DNA from: JACRPI01 sp964385055
Lineage (GTDB): Archaea; Nanobdellota; Nanobdellia; Woesearchaeales; DSVV01
Direction of reading: 5' to 3'
Length of the DNA stretch: 35,578 nt
Assembly (NCBI GenBank): GCA_964385055.1
Contig: CAYLMH010000012.1
Span: 1-35,578 of the forward strand
The notes under the pieces are model-generated. The model searched no databases and was not told the origin of the DNA. It worked only from the letters and a program-made list of their open reading frames with translations. The translations under genes and the position numbers were made by a program. Positions 17,833 through 25,422 of this stretch are shown piece after piece (position 1 is the stretch's first letter; each line of letters begins with the position of its first letter).

Positions 17833-18546
17833 ATGAATATGCAGCAGAAAGAAAAGAAGGAACAGAACAATGATTCGGTCTGGATAGTTATTGCTGGCTA
17901 TAACGAAGAAAAGAGAATTGACGCGGTTATTTCTGATCTAAAAAAGAATGGCTATCACAATATTGTTGTTGTTGATGATGGGTCAAAAGATGTGACTGGA
18001 GCAGTTGCAGCAGAAGCTGGCGCGACAGTGCTTCGTCATGTCATTAACAGAGGACAAGGCGCTGCGTTAAAAACAGGAATAAATTTTGCAGTCAAAAATG
18101 ACGCGGAAATCATTGTAACTTTTGACGCGGATGGGCAGCATCATGCAGAAGAGATTGTCCGATTAACAAACCCTATACAAAAAGGGGAAGTGGATGCATG
18201 TTTGGGTTCAAGATTTTTAGATACAATATCCAATGTTCCTTGGCATCGAAAGCTCGTGCTTAAAGGTGGTGCATGGATTATTTGGTTGTTTTATGGAGTG
18301 AGATTAACAGATTCGCATAATGGATTTCGCGCGATAAAAAGAGAAGCAGTGCAGAAGCTTGAATTAAAGGCAGATCGCATGGAGCATGCGTCAGAAATAG
18401 TGGAGCAAATAGGAAAACAAAACATCACGTATAAAGAAATCCCTGTTACTATTACCTACACAGAGGAGTCGCTTCAAAAGGGACAAAGCACCTTTGCTGC
18501 AGTGGGTATTTTGTGGAATATGGTGAAGAGTAAAGTATTGAAATAG
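17833..18546 (+). CDS. GT2 glycosyltransferase, dolichyl-phosphate sugar synthase-like
   Basis: Protein of 237 residues with the GT-A fold of family 2: IAGYNEE (nucleotide binding, ~20-26), VVDDGSKD (47-53), RGQGAALKTGIN (73-84), TFDADGQHH (DxD at 98-100), CLGSRF, and DSHNGFRAI with the conserved NGFR of DPM1-type enzymes. There is no C-terminal membrane helix, so it is probably a peripheral protein on the cytoplasmic face. It likely transfers a sugar from a nucleotide donor to a polyprenyl phosphate, making donors for the GT-C-like neighbours. An in-frame ATG at 17839 is an alternative start. The DUF2304 gene 30 nt downstream is a common partner of this enzyme type. Confidence 0.85.
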   Translation: MNMQQKEKKEQNNDSVWIVIAGYNEEKRIDAVISDLKKNGYHNIVVVDDGSKDVTGAVAAEAGATVLRHVINRGQGAALKTGINFAVKNDAEIIVTFDADGQHHAEEIVRLTNPIQKGEVDACLGSRFLDTISNVPWHRKLVLKGGAWIIWLFYGVRLTDSHNGFRAIKREAVQKLELKADRMEHASEIVEQIGKQNITYKEIPVTITYTEESLQKGQSTFAAVGILWNMVKSKVLK

Positions 18547-18575
18547 GAAACAACAGTGAAAACAATGGTGAAAAA

Positions 18576-18944
18576 ATGAGTATAGGGATAGAAGTGCTGG
18601 GAGAGTTTGGGATGCTTCAGATAATTGGCATTCTCTTTGCAGTCTTCGCACTGAGCAGAGCAATCTTGCGTTATAAAGATCACAGCATTAAAGCGAATGA
18701 ACTTTTTTTCTGGACAGTGGTGTGGGGAGGAGTTATTTGTGTCGCGATATTCCCTAGTATTTTTGTCACGCTTTCAAAATTTTTAGGGATTGGAAGAGGA
18801 GTAGATACATTACTTTACACAGGGATGATTATTCTTTTCTACGCGCTGTTTAGAATGTATGTGAAAGTAGAAGCGCAGCAGAAAGAAATGACAAAACTAG
18901 TGCGGGAAATTGCTATACAAAATCCTGTGCGCAAAAAAAAGTGA
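18576..18944 (+). CDS. DUF2304-type small membrane protein
   Basis: Protein of 122 residues with three predicted membrane helices (~10-30, ~42-62, ~78-95) and a basic tail ending VRKKK. Length, helix layout, the short R-Y-K-D-H-S loop after helix 1 and the GRGVDTLLYTG motif fit DUF2304, a family encoded beside DPM1-like glycosyltransferases and thought to help place them at the membrane. The ribosome-binding site GGTGA (18567-18571) lies 4 nt before the ATG, a strong archaeal match. The C-terminus overlaps the start region of the next gene. The family match is by eye. Confidence 0.75.
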   Translation: MSIGIEVLGEFGMLQIIGILFAVFALSRAILRYKDHSIKANELFFWTVVWGGVICVAIFPSIFVTLSKFLGIGRGVDTLLYTGMIILFYALFRMYVKVEAQQKEMTKLVREIAIQNPVRKKK

Positions 18945-18949
18945 GTGGT

Positions 18950-20134
18950 ATGAAAAAAACATACTGTTTGCTGAGTCTGATTTTTCTTTCGATTCTTTCA
19001 GGGTTGTTATATTATAATACTGTTCTTGTGGACACGCAGGCATATGTTCCTTCCACATATTATATGCAGGGAGAGATATTAGGCGATGACGACACAGAAC
19101 GCGTCTTGCAGAGTTATGCGTTCAAAAGACCTGCGGAAATTATGGCAGCAGCACTGCTCGAGCCATTCGTTGGTGTTCGTCAAGCGTATAGTCTTTTGAA
19201 TATGATTATTTTTGCAGCAACAACGATTGTATTTTATTATTGGTTAAAAAAATTCTTTAAGCATCATGAGCAGAAAGAAATGCTTGCGTATATTGGAGCA
19301 GCGTTGTATGCAGTTTCTCTTCCATTAATGTTGTATGCAACAAGAGTGCTCGTGGATGCAGCAGGATATCTCACTCTTGTGCTTGGGCTTTGGGTAATAG
19401 AATGGGTCTTTGAGAAAAAAGAAATAAACTGGTATCATTCCTGTGTTCTTGGTCTCATTTTTGGAATGTTTCTTCTCGTGCGAGATTCCATAGTCATCTT
19501 GATTCCATATTTTGGTCTTCGATATCTTTACCATATCTACACAAACAAAGAACTGAACAAAGAAACTATTTGGAAGACAGCAGCAGTTTTTTTCTCCTTT
19601 GCGATTCTTTTGCTCATTCCAGAACTACTTTTTACCTGGTACTATAATGTTGGTTCAGTCCTTTCTGGAAAAGCAGCAGCAATTACAGCAGGAAAATATT
19701 CATTGCTTGGTTGGCTGAAGTTTATCATTGTCCATGCCGCAGCGTTCCACATTGCGTATATACTCGCATTTTTCGGGATGAAAACAGAACAAGAGAAAGA
19801 AAGAAAAATATTCTATGCACTTTATGGGCTATGTGCGCTGATGTACTTAATTGGAATTCAGCTTGTTGCGTTAACATCGCCAAGATTCAGTATGGTTTTA
19901 TTTCCGGTTATTTTGCCTCTTGCTGCGCTCGGAATCTTCTCCATTGCAGAAAAATGGAAACAGACGTTTGCAGTGCATAAAACAATCATCTGCTGCATTC
20001 TTCTCTATGCAATAATTTCTTTCCTTGGCGCGTGGCTCTATCCAAGTAGAACAATGATTTTGGAAGATGCAGGCGGCAATGCAGTAATGAACGCGGTTCT
20101 TGAAGAAATAAGAATGAAAATAGGGGTGTTCTGA
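18950..20134 (+). CDS. Polytopic membrane protein, GT39/GT-C-like
   Basis: Protein of about 394 residues with around ten hydrophobic helices. After the first helix the external loop contains GEILGDDDTER, an acidic cluster where GT-C enzymes keep their catalytic Asp, followed by RPAEIMAAALLEPFVG, similar to the loop and second helix of PMT/ArnT-like proteins. It probably transfers a sugar from a polyprenyl-phosphate donor, or is a related membrane protein without that activity. ATG 18950 is preferred because GTGA lies at a good distance upstream; an in-frame GTG at 18941 overlaps the stop of the DUF2304 gene. It is shorter than usual for GT39 and lacks a large soluble C-terminal domain. Confidence 0.65.
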   Translation: MKKTYCLLSLIFLSILSGLLYYNTVLVDTQAYVPSTYYMQGEILGDDDTERVLQSYAFKRPAEIMAAALLEPFVGVRQAYSLLNMIIFAATTIVFYYWLKKFFKHHEQKEMLAYIGAALYAVSLPLMLYATRVLVDAAGYLTLVLGLWVIEWVFEKKEINWYHSCVLGLIFGMFLLVRDSIVILIPYFGLRYLYHIYTNKELNKETIWKTAAVFFSFAILLLIPELLFTWYYNVGSVLSGKAAAITAGKYSLLGWLKFIIVHAAAFHIAYILAFFGMKTEQEKERKIFYALYGLCALMYLIGIQLVALTSPRFSMVLFPVILPLAALGIFSIAEKWKQTFAVHKTIICCILLYAIISFLGAWLYPSRTMILEDAGGNAVMNAVLEEIRMKIGVF

Positions 20135-20136
20135 AA

Positions 20137-20589
20137 ATGACCCCAGAACAGCGGGAGGAGCAGACAGAAGAACAGCAGAAAGAAGAATTGCAAAAAGTCG
20201 TAAAATGTATTTTCTGGATAGCGTTGGCGCTTCTCTTATGCATCACTATTCTCATCTTAAAAGCAAAATATAGTGATGAGCAAGAGTTTGAATTGTATGC
20301 AGCAAGCGCAGCAGCAGAAAACAACCCGCTTCTCTGCGAAAACATTAAAAATCTGCGCTTATCCTCGCAGTGTTATAGCATGTTTGTTCAGAGCGGGTAT
20401 GATTGCACAGGTCAAGAGCCGATGTCTGATGCATGCCTTCTTGGCCAGGGAGTCTTTTTGCAAGACGATTTGTTTTGTGATATGATGTTTACTGGAACAA
20501 AAGTCCCGGAAAATCTGGAATGCAGAGTCAGCGTTTTTATAGAGAGGTACACAAATGAAGGTCTCCGTGATTGTTGTCACATTGAATGA
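20137..20589 (+). CDS. Small membrane-anchored Cys-rich protein
   Basis: Unrecognised protein of 150 residues. Residues 1-22 are Glu/Gln-rich and cytoplasmic by charge, one membrane helix follows (~24-41), and the remaining ~105 residues should lie outside. The external part has eight cysteines (LLCEN, SQCYS, YDCTG, DACLL, LFCDM, LECRV, and a terminal CC), suggesting disulfides. It starts 2 nt after the previous stop with GGTG upstream, and its last 35 nt overlap the next glycosyltransferase gene, so it is translationally embedded in the glycosylation block. It could be an accessory subunit or a surface protein. No function is assigned. Confidence 0.7.
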   Translation: MTPEQREEQTEEQQKEELQKVVKCIFWIALALLLCITILILKAKYSDEQEFELYAASAAAENNPLLCENIKNLRLSSQCYSMFVQSGYDCTGQEPMSDACLLGQGVFLQDDLFCDMMFTGTKVPENLECRVSVFIERYTNEGLRDCCHIE

Positions 20590-21550
20590 AGAGAAAAATA
20601 TTTCTTCATGTATTGAATCATTGCTCAAGCAAGATGTTCCTAAAGAAAGCTATGAAGTTCTGATTGTTGATGGCGCTTCAAAAGATGCAACGCAATCTCT
20701 CGTCAAAAAAGCGCAAGAGCAGCATCCAAATCTTCATCTTCATGTCAAAGAAAAAGGGTCCATTACAGAATGTAGAAATATTGGTATAAAACATGCAAAA
20801 TATGAGTTTGTTGCGTTTACAGATGCAGATTGTGTTGTGCCAGAAGATTGGCTAAGACGATTGCAGAGGGGATTTTCAAGACATGCGATTGCAAACCAAA
20901 TGCTTGCAGGAGTTGGTGGCGCGAATGTTCCACCAAAAGACGCGACAGTGTTTCAGGAAGCGATAGGGATTGCGTTTAATTCAATGCTTGGTTCGCTCGG
21001 CAGCATTCAGGCGCAGCCGACAACAAAAAACAAACCAGTATTCAGCATCTCTTGTTCAAACTCGTTGTATCAGAAAAAGGCACTGCTTGATGCGGATATG
21101 TTTTCAGAAGAGTTAGGAAATCAGGGGGAAGATTGGGATCTTGGCGCGAAGCTGAAAAAGAAAGGATATACGGTGTATGGAATTCACGATTCATTTGTTT
21201 GGCATAATTTCCGTGCAACGCCCAAAGCGTTTTGGAAAAACATGGTGTTTTATGGCGACGGCAGAATGCGATTGATGAAAAAGCATCCTGATTTGGTGAG
21301 CGGAAAATATCTGCTTCCATTATTTTTCATTCCAGTGTTTGTTGTTTCAGCAGCAGCGCATTTCTGGACAAGGAATTTCTGGCTGCTTGTGCCGTACGTG
21401 TATTTTCCACTCATTTTGTTGTATAGTCTTCTTATTTCTCTAAAGCAGAGTAAACCAGCACGATTTGTGCAGGTCTTTCTTGCATTTCTCATCCAGCATT
21501 TTGGTTATGCGCTTGGTGAATTGAAAGGATTACGATGGTTGGTGGGGTAA
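20555..21550 (+). CDS. GT2 glycosyltransferase with C-terminal membrane helices
   Basis: Protein of 331 residues. The GT-A domain shows VSVIVVTLNEE (3-13), VDGASKDAT (38-46), ITECRNIGI, FTDADC (DxD at 90-92), SCSNSLY and the catalytic-base region GNQGEDWDLGAKLKKKG (~190-206). Two or three hydrophobic helices follow (~247-315), so the enzyme is anchored with its active site in the cytoplasm. It probably extends a lipid-linked glycan or makes a surface polysaccharide. A GAGGT site lies a few nt before the ATG, and the start overlaps the preceding Cys-rich gene by 35 nt, showing tight coupling. Confidence 0.85.
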   Translation: MKVSVIVVTLNEEKNISSCIESLLKQDVPKESYEVLIVDGASKDATQSLVKKAQEQHPNLHLHVKEKGSITECRNIGIKHAKYEFVAFTDADCVVPEDWLRRLQRGFSRHAIANQMLAGVGGANVPPKDATVFQEAIGIAFNSMLGSLGSIQAQPTTKNKPVFSISCSNSLYQKKALLDADMFSEELGNQGEDWDLGAKLKKKGYTVYGIHDSFVWHNFRATPKAFWKNMVFYGDGRMRLMKKHPDLVSGKYLLPLFFIPVFVVSAAAHFWTRNFWLLVPYVYFPLILLYSLLISLKQSKPARFVQVFLAFLIQHFGYALGELKGLRWLVG

Positions 21551-21560
21551 AAGCGACAGC

Positions 21561-22205
21561 ATGCAGCCTACTCAATCACAAGAATACTGGAAAAAGCGAA
21601 CAGAAAGAAAAGAGAAACAAGATCCAACAGAGTTTGCAAAACAGTGTACAGAATTTCTAAAAAATAAACAAAGTAAAACCATTCTCGACCTTGGTTGTGG
21701 AGATGGCAGAGACAGTATCTTCTTTGCAAAGCGAGGCTATGAAGTAACAGCAGCAGATGTTTCTCCCATTGCATTACAAATTCTTCAGAAAAAAATACAT
21801 GAAGAAAAAATAACAAACATAAAAATCATAGAACAAAATCTTCAGAATCTTCAATTTCCAGAAAGTTCATTTGATGTCATTTATGCGCATTTGAGTCTTC
21901 ATTATTTTCTTGACGAACAAACAGAGCAAATCTTCAAAATGCTCCATAAGGTGCTCAAGAGAGATGGTTTTCTATTCATTAAATGTAAATCAAGAGAAGA
22001 TGAAGAGTATGGAAAAGGAAAAGAAGTAGAGAAAAATGTCTTTGTGCGTGAAGAAAATTATGTTCGTCATTTCTTTGATGAAGAATACATGAAACAAAAA
22101 CTAAGCAACTTCAAAATCATAAAAATTGAAAAAACAAAAGGAACATATGAGGGATTACAAGGAGAAAAGACTTCACATTTTATTGAAGCGATTGCGAAAA
22201 AGTAA
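21561..22205 (+). CDS. SAM-dependent class I methyltransferase
   Basis: Protein of 214 residues. Motif I ILDLGCGDG (~40-48) binds SAM, the acidic end of strand 2 is TAADVSP, and FDVIYAHLSLHYF is the motif IV region. The fold matches the TehB/UbiE-like Methyltransf_11/25 group. The substrate cannot be deduced; as the last gene of the glycosylation block it may methylate a sugar. It begins 10 nt after the previous stop with GGTGGGG upstream. Codons are more Lys/Ile-rich than in nearby genes. It ends 19 nt from the convergent exported-protein gene. Confidence 0.85.
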   Translation: MQPTQSQEYWKKRTERKEKQDPTEFAKQCTEFLKNKQSKTILDLGCGDGRDSIFFAKRGYEVTAADVSPIALQILQKKIHEEKITNIKIIEQNLQNLQFPESSFDVIYAHLSLHYFLDEQTEQIFKMLHKVLKRDGFLFIKCKSREDEEYGKGKEVEKNVFVREENYVRHFFDEEYMKQKLSNFKIIKIEKTKGTYEGLQGEKTSHFIEAIAKK

Positions 22206-22224
22206 TCGTTTCATGAGAACTTCT

Positions 22225-22842
22225 TCAAAACTTCACTCGTCCATAAACTCCCGCGACTGGATTAGGGACAGGATAAAAGATTTCTCCTGCGACACCAACC
22301 TGAAAACGATCAATGCTATATCCTGCATGGAGTCGCACTGTTCCAGTACTTAGTGTAGGATCTTTTACCGCAAACCAAGTAAAATTCTCTGCTTCAAATG
22401 CAAGCTTGTCAAGAGAATAAGCTGCAGTAGTTCGCCATTCGACAACAGGATCTTGTTGAAATCTCCAAACAGCTGCAGTGGAGATGGAAAGGTCATCTGT
22501 TTTGTATGCGTATTGAACTCCTGCTTGAGGTGCAATAGCACTATCTTTGAGAAGAATTTGTCCAGTTGGTTGAAATCCATGCAAAAATGGTAGGCCAAAA
22601 GATAATTCCTGCATTAATGTTTCTTGAACAGTCCCATCATACGCAACAAGGAGTCTATTTCTTGCAAGATATCCAAGAGCAAAAGTATCAGCATCGAGTG
22701 TACCGCGCGCTTTTGTTTCTGTCAGAACGCCTTTGTTGTGAGCAAAAACCTCTTCCTGAACACTACTTGCTGCTTTTGTTTCCGCATGTGCTGGTGCTGT
22801 CAAAAGAAGCCCTACTAATCCTGTCATCACTGTATTTCTCAT
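22225..22842 (-). CDS. Exported beta-strand-rich protein, barrel-like
   Basis: Protein of 205 residues from ATG 22842, chosen because GAGGT at 22850-22854 lies 7 nt before it; ATGs at 22848 and 22860 are in frame but badly spaced. The N-terminus is a classic Sec signal peptide (MRNTVMTGLVGLLLTAPAHA, cleavage after AHA). The mature part has alternating polar/hydrophobic segments such as LSISTAAVWRF, VEWRTTAAYSL, TVRLHAGYSI and FQVGVAGEIF, joined by turns, and it ends in Phe (GRVKF), as bacterial outer-membrane barrels do. An archaeon without an outer membrane has no obvious place for such a protein; a cell-wall-associated or secreted beta protein is the alternative. Family not recognised. Confidence 0.7.
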   Translation of the reverse strand: MRNTVMTGLVGLLLTAPAHAETKAASSVQEEVFAHNKGVLTETKARGTLDADTFALGYLARNRLLVAYDGTVQETLMQELSFGLPFLHGFQPTGQILLKDSAIAPQAGVQYAYKTDDLSISTAAVWRFQQDPVVEWRTTAAYSLDKLAFEAENFTWFAVKDPTLSTGTVRLHAGYSIDRFQVGVAGEIFYPVPNPVAGVYGRVKF

Positions 22843-22890
22843 CGTCATTACCTCGGTCATTGCTTAACAATAGAAGAAGGGAACGACTCT

Positions 22891-22900
22891 AAGTATATTA
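22891..22900 (-). promoter_or_regulatory. TATA-like box of the exported beta protein gene
   Basis: TAATATACTT read on the minus strand, about 27 nt before a predicted transcript start near 22869. That leaves a ~27-nt leader carrying the GAGGT site. Confidence 0.35.
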
Positions 22901-22907
22901 ATATTAA

Positions 22908-22921
22908 CCCCTCCTTAGGGG
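22908..22921. repeat. Short GC inverted repeat between divergent promoters
   Basis: CCCCT-CCTT-AGGGG, a GC island in AT-rich DNA between the two divergent TATA boxes. It could be an operator for the TrmB-like regulator encoded next to it. It is short enough to be chance. Confidence 0.35.
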
Positions 22922-22936
22922 GGAGTAATGATAAAG

Positions 22937-22944
22937 TATATAAA
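22937..22944 (+). promoter_or_regulatory. TATA box of the TrmB-like regulator gene
   Basis: TATATAAA centred 27 nt before the ATG at 22967, supporting a leaderless start there rather than at the ATG 6 nt upstream. Confidence 0.7.
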
Positions 22945-22966
22945 ATAAAATGCTTTTCTTATGGTT

Positions 22967-24502
22967 ATGAGTGAAAATTTACTGAAAGAGATAGGATTAA
23001 CGGATGCGGAGACAGGAGTCTATCTCGCATTATTCGAGTTAGGAGCATCAACAACAGGACCAATTGTAGATAAAGCACAGGTTGCAAGTTCAAAAGTGTA
23101 TGTATTGTTGGAAAAACTTATGCAAAAAGGATTAGTCAGTTTTTTTGTAGAAAATGGCGTAAAAAAATATGAAGCTGCACCTCCGCAAAGGATTTTGGAT
23201 TATGTTGATGAAAAGAAAAAGCAATTAGAATTACAGCAAACAGCAGTAAAAAAGTTAATTCCGTTCTTAGAAGCAAAGCGAAAAGAGCACAAAGAAAAAA
23301 CAGATGCCATCGTCTACAAAGGAATGAAAGGTCTTGAAACTGCGTTTCATGATATTTATAGGGAGCTAAAAAATACAGGTACGGTGTATAACTTTGTGGT
23401 TGGCGATATTGATGGCCGATTAAACTCTTTTTTTACAAAAGAGTATAAACGACGTCAGGAACATTCTATTAAAACAAAGACAATTTTCTCAGAAGCAGGA
23501 AGAATTGGATATGAGCAGAGGGATAAAAGAACATTTGATGCAAAGTTTGTTCCAGGCTTATCAACGTCTCCTGCAACGACAACAATCTACGGCAATAAAG
23601 TTATCTTAAGGATGGGTTCTGCAGCAAATCTCGTTGCGCTGATGATTAACAATAAAGATTTGGCAGAAGCATTTTTACAGCAATTTAATGCGTTGTGGAA
23701 TCAGAAAGTGTTTGTTTTTGAAGGAAAAGCAACAACAAACTTTTTCACAAACATTCTTACGGATCTTAAGGCAGGAGAAGAGTATTATGTGATTAATGGA
23801 AATTATGGAGATATCTATGAATTTCGCGATTTTTTTCGAGATTACCATAAAAAAAGGAGTGTGCGAGGAATTAAAGCGAACCTTTTGTTTAATCAAAATG
23901 TAAGAGGCAAGGAACAGGCGTTTGCGTTATCTCCTGCAGAGTGCAAATTTCTCCCTCCTGATTTTAAGTCTCCATTACAGATGACTTTCTACAAACAGAA
24001 ACTCTATATCTCACTCTGGCAAAAGAAAGCAATTGGTGTACTTATTGAAGACGCGGGTATTGTCGCAGCGTTCAAAGCATATTTTACACAATTATGGCAG
24101 CAGAAAGCGCAGACAATGTATGGAGAAAGTGGAATTCGAGCAGCATGCGATGCGATAATAGAAGAGAATAAAGATTTCTACATTATTGGTGCGAATGGAA
24201 TGATCATGAAAAAATACGCGTTTTTACTGAACATGCTGGAGAAAAAAAGAGAAAAGACAACTATTGAGCGATATCATCTTTCCATTGAAAAGACAAGGGG
24301 CATGCCGATTAATAAGCTTCCAAGAACACATGTCCGTTATCTTCCAGAACAATTTGATAGTCCAAATGTGATCTGGGTTTTTGGAAATAAAGTGGCGCAT
24401 GTATTATGGGAAAGTGATATAGTTATTTTGCTTGATGATAGGAAAGTTGCAGATGATTATAGAAATTATTTTAATCTTCTTTGGAAGAATGCAAAAGAAT
24501 AA
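22967..24502 (+). CDS. TrmB-family transcriptional regulator with three sensor-like repeats
   Basis: Protein of 511 residues. The N-terminal ~75 residues are a TrmB-type winged helix: LLKEIGLTDAETGVYLALFE, then ASTTGPIVDKAQVASSKVY (recognition helix) and the wing LVSFFVENGVKKYEAAPP. A helical linker follows (~80-112). The rest contains three similar units of ~125 residues, near 116-246, 251-378 and 385-508. Each opens with an aromatic-x-G and ends with an F..LW helix (FNALWNQ, FTQLWQQ, FNLLWKN), with a GNK-type hairpin in units one and three. TrmB proteins usually carry one such effector domain. It probably binds a small molecule or sugar and controls nearby genes, perhaps the divergent exported-protein gene. 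The ATG at 22967 is chosen from the TATA spacing. Confidence 0.8.
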   Translation: MSENLLKEIGLTDAETGVYLALFELGASTTGPIVDKAQVASSKVYVLLEKLMQKGLVSFFVENGVKKYEAAPPQRILDYVDEKKKQLELQQTAVKKLIPFLEAKRKEHKEKTDAIVYKGMKGLETAFHDIYRELKNTGTVYNFVVGDIDGRLNSFFTKEYKRRQEHSIKTKTIFSEAGRIGYEQRDKRTFDAKFVPGLSTSPATTTIYGNKVILRMGSAANLVALMINNKDLAEAFLQQFNALWNQKVFVFEGKATTNFFTNILTDLKAGEEYYVINGNYGDIYEFRDFFRDYHKKRSVRGIKANLLFNQNVRGKEQAFALSPAECKFLPPDFKSPLQMTFYKQKLYISLWQKKAIGVLIEDAGIVAAFKAYFTQLWQQKAQTMYGESGIRAACDAIIEENKDFYIIGANGMIMKKYAFLLNMLEKKREKTTIERYHLSIEKTRGMPINKLPRTHVRYLPEQFDSPNVIWVFGNKVAHVLWESDIVILLDDRKVADDYRNYFNLLWKNAKE

Positions 24503-24511
24503 CAAAGAACT

Positions 24512-25171
24512 TCACCACTCCCCCAACTTTTTCTGATGCGTATTTCGCGCAAATCGCTGCCAGCTTTCCCAGCTTTTTCGGAACACGTCAATTTTGTCCC
24601 AATACTCTTGCAAGAATGCAACAGTTTTTGGATCAGTCACATACCCACTGCCAAAATCAACGCCAATTTGTTTTTTCAAATCCTCAATCGCACGATCGCG
24701 AGTCACTTTCGCGAGAATAGACGCGGCGCCGCAGATAACATAATTGACATCTGCTTTGTGCTCACAAACGAGAAAAATTCCTTTATTCCGTAATTTGTCA
24801 CGAACAAATCTTGTGTATGCAGTAAGATTATTGCTGGGACAATCCACAATCGCCTTCTCTGGCTGTAATCTGTTGATAATTTCAGAGGAAGTCGTTGCTT
24901 CAAGCCAGTTGAGATTATTGTTCTGCGCTTTTGCAAGAACAGCTTCGTCAACCTGTGCAGGAGAGAGAGAAATAATGTGATGTTGTGGTGCAATTGCTTT
25001 AATTTGATCAAAAAGTCGTTCTCGTGTCGAGGGAGAAAGAAGTTTGGAATCTTTGACTCCTATTTGTTGCAGTTTATGCAGTTCATTTTCATCGAGCACA
25101 ACGCCCGCGATAACAAGTGGTCCAATAACAGGACCTCTTCCTGCCTCATCAATGCCGCAAACAAGTACCAT
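24512..25171 (-). CDS. rnhB: Ribonuclease HII
   Basis: Protein of 219 residues, normal for archaeal RNase HII, which cuts the RNA strand of RNA-DNA hybrids and single ribonucleotides in DNA. Active-site residues are all visible: D8 and E9 in GIDEAGRG, D110 in AIVDCPSNN, and D141 in CEHKADVNY. Also typical are KDSKLLS (40-46), GAASILAKVTRD (148-159) and GSGYVTDPKT (174-183). ATG 25171 is chosen because a TATA-like box is centred 27 nt upstream; the frame stays open to 25321, but that extension would translate half of a palindromic element and has no family counterpart. It ends 9 nt from the convergent TrmB-like gene. Confidence 0.93.
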   Translation of the reverse strand: MVLVCGIDEAGRGPVIGPLVIAGVVLDENELHKLQQIGVKDSKLLSPSTRERLFDQIKAIAPQHHIISLSPAQVDEAVLAKAQNNNLNWLEATTSSEIINRLQPEKAIVDCPSNNLTAYTRFVRDKLRNKGIFLVCEHKADVNYVICGAASILAKVTRDRAIEDLKKQIGVDFGSGYVTDPKTVAFLQEYWDKIDVFRKSWESWQRFARNTHQKKLGEW

Positions 25172-25193
25172 GGATGTTAATAGTTCCAGCTTC

Positions 25194-25201
25194 TTTAAAA
25201 A
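25194..25201 (-). promoter_or_regulatory. TATA-like box of rnhB
   Basis: TTTTTAAA read on the minus strand, centred 27 nt before the ATG at 25171, consistent with a leaderless message. Confidence 0.5.
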
Positions 25202-25225
25202 AGTTGTGAGGAAAGAGGTATTTTT

Positions 25226-25338
25226 AGAAAATAACAACAATGGCGCCGACGGGGCGAGGGTTGGCTCCTTCGGAGTGCCCCGTAGGACAAAATTCGAAGA
25301 ATTTTGGCCGTAGGCCGCCATCGTTGTTGTTATTTTCT
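25226..25338. repeat. 113-nt branched palindrome between rnhB and a radical SAM gene
   Basis: The outer stem pairs 25226-25240 with 25324-25338 (15 bp, perfect) and, after a 3-nt bulge, 25241-25245 with 25316-25320. Inside are hairpins: ACGGGGC with GCCCCGT (25249-25255/25277-25283) enclosing CTCC-TTC-GGAG; AAAATTC-GAA-GAATTTT (25289-25305); and GGCC-GTA-GGCC (25306-25316, whose last base competes with the outer stem). The core is much more GC-rich than its surroundings. It lies between two divergent promoters, so it is not a simple terminator. It resembles non-autonomous palindromic repeats; the element at 12471-12572 is built in a similar way. Confidence 0.7.
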
Positions 25339-25393
25339 GCTCAAAACGAAACTATCAGTGTATTTTGAGATGGGGCCTTTTTCTTAAAAACTT

Positions 25394-25401
25394 TTTTAAA
25401 C
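25394..25401 (+). promoter_or_regulatory. TATA-like box of the radical SAM gene
   Basis: TTTTAAAC centred about 25 nt before the ATG at 25423, close to the leaderless spacing used elsewhere in the window. Confidence 0.45.
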
Positions 25402-25422
25402 AAACAAGCAGATCTTTGGAAG

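Noticed and set aside
25172..25321. 50-residue N-terminal extension of RNase HII
   Set aside because: It would translate the palindromic element; the RNase HII fold begins at ATG 25171, which has a TATA-like box at leaderless distance.
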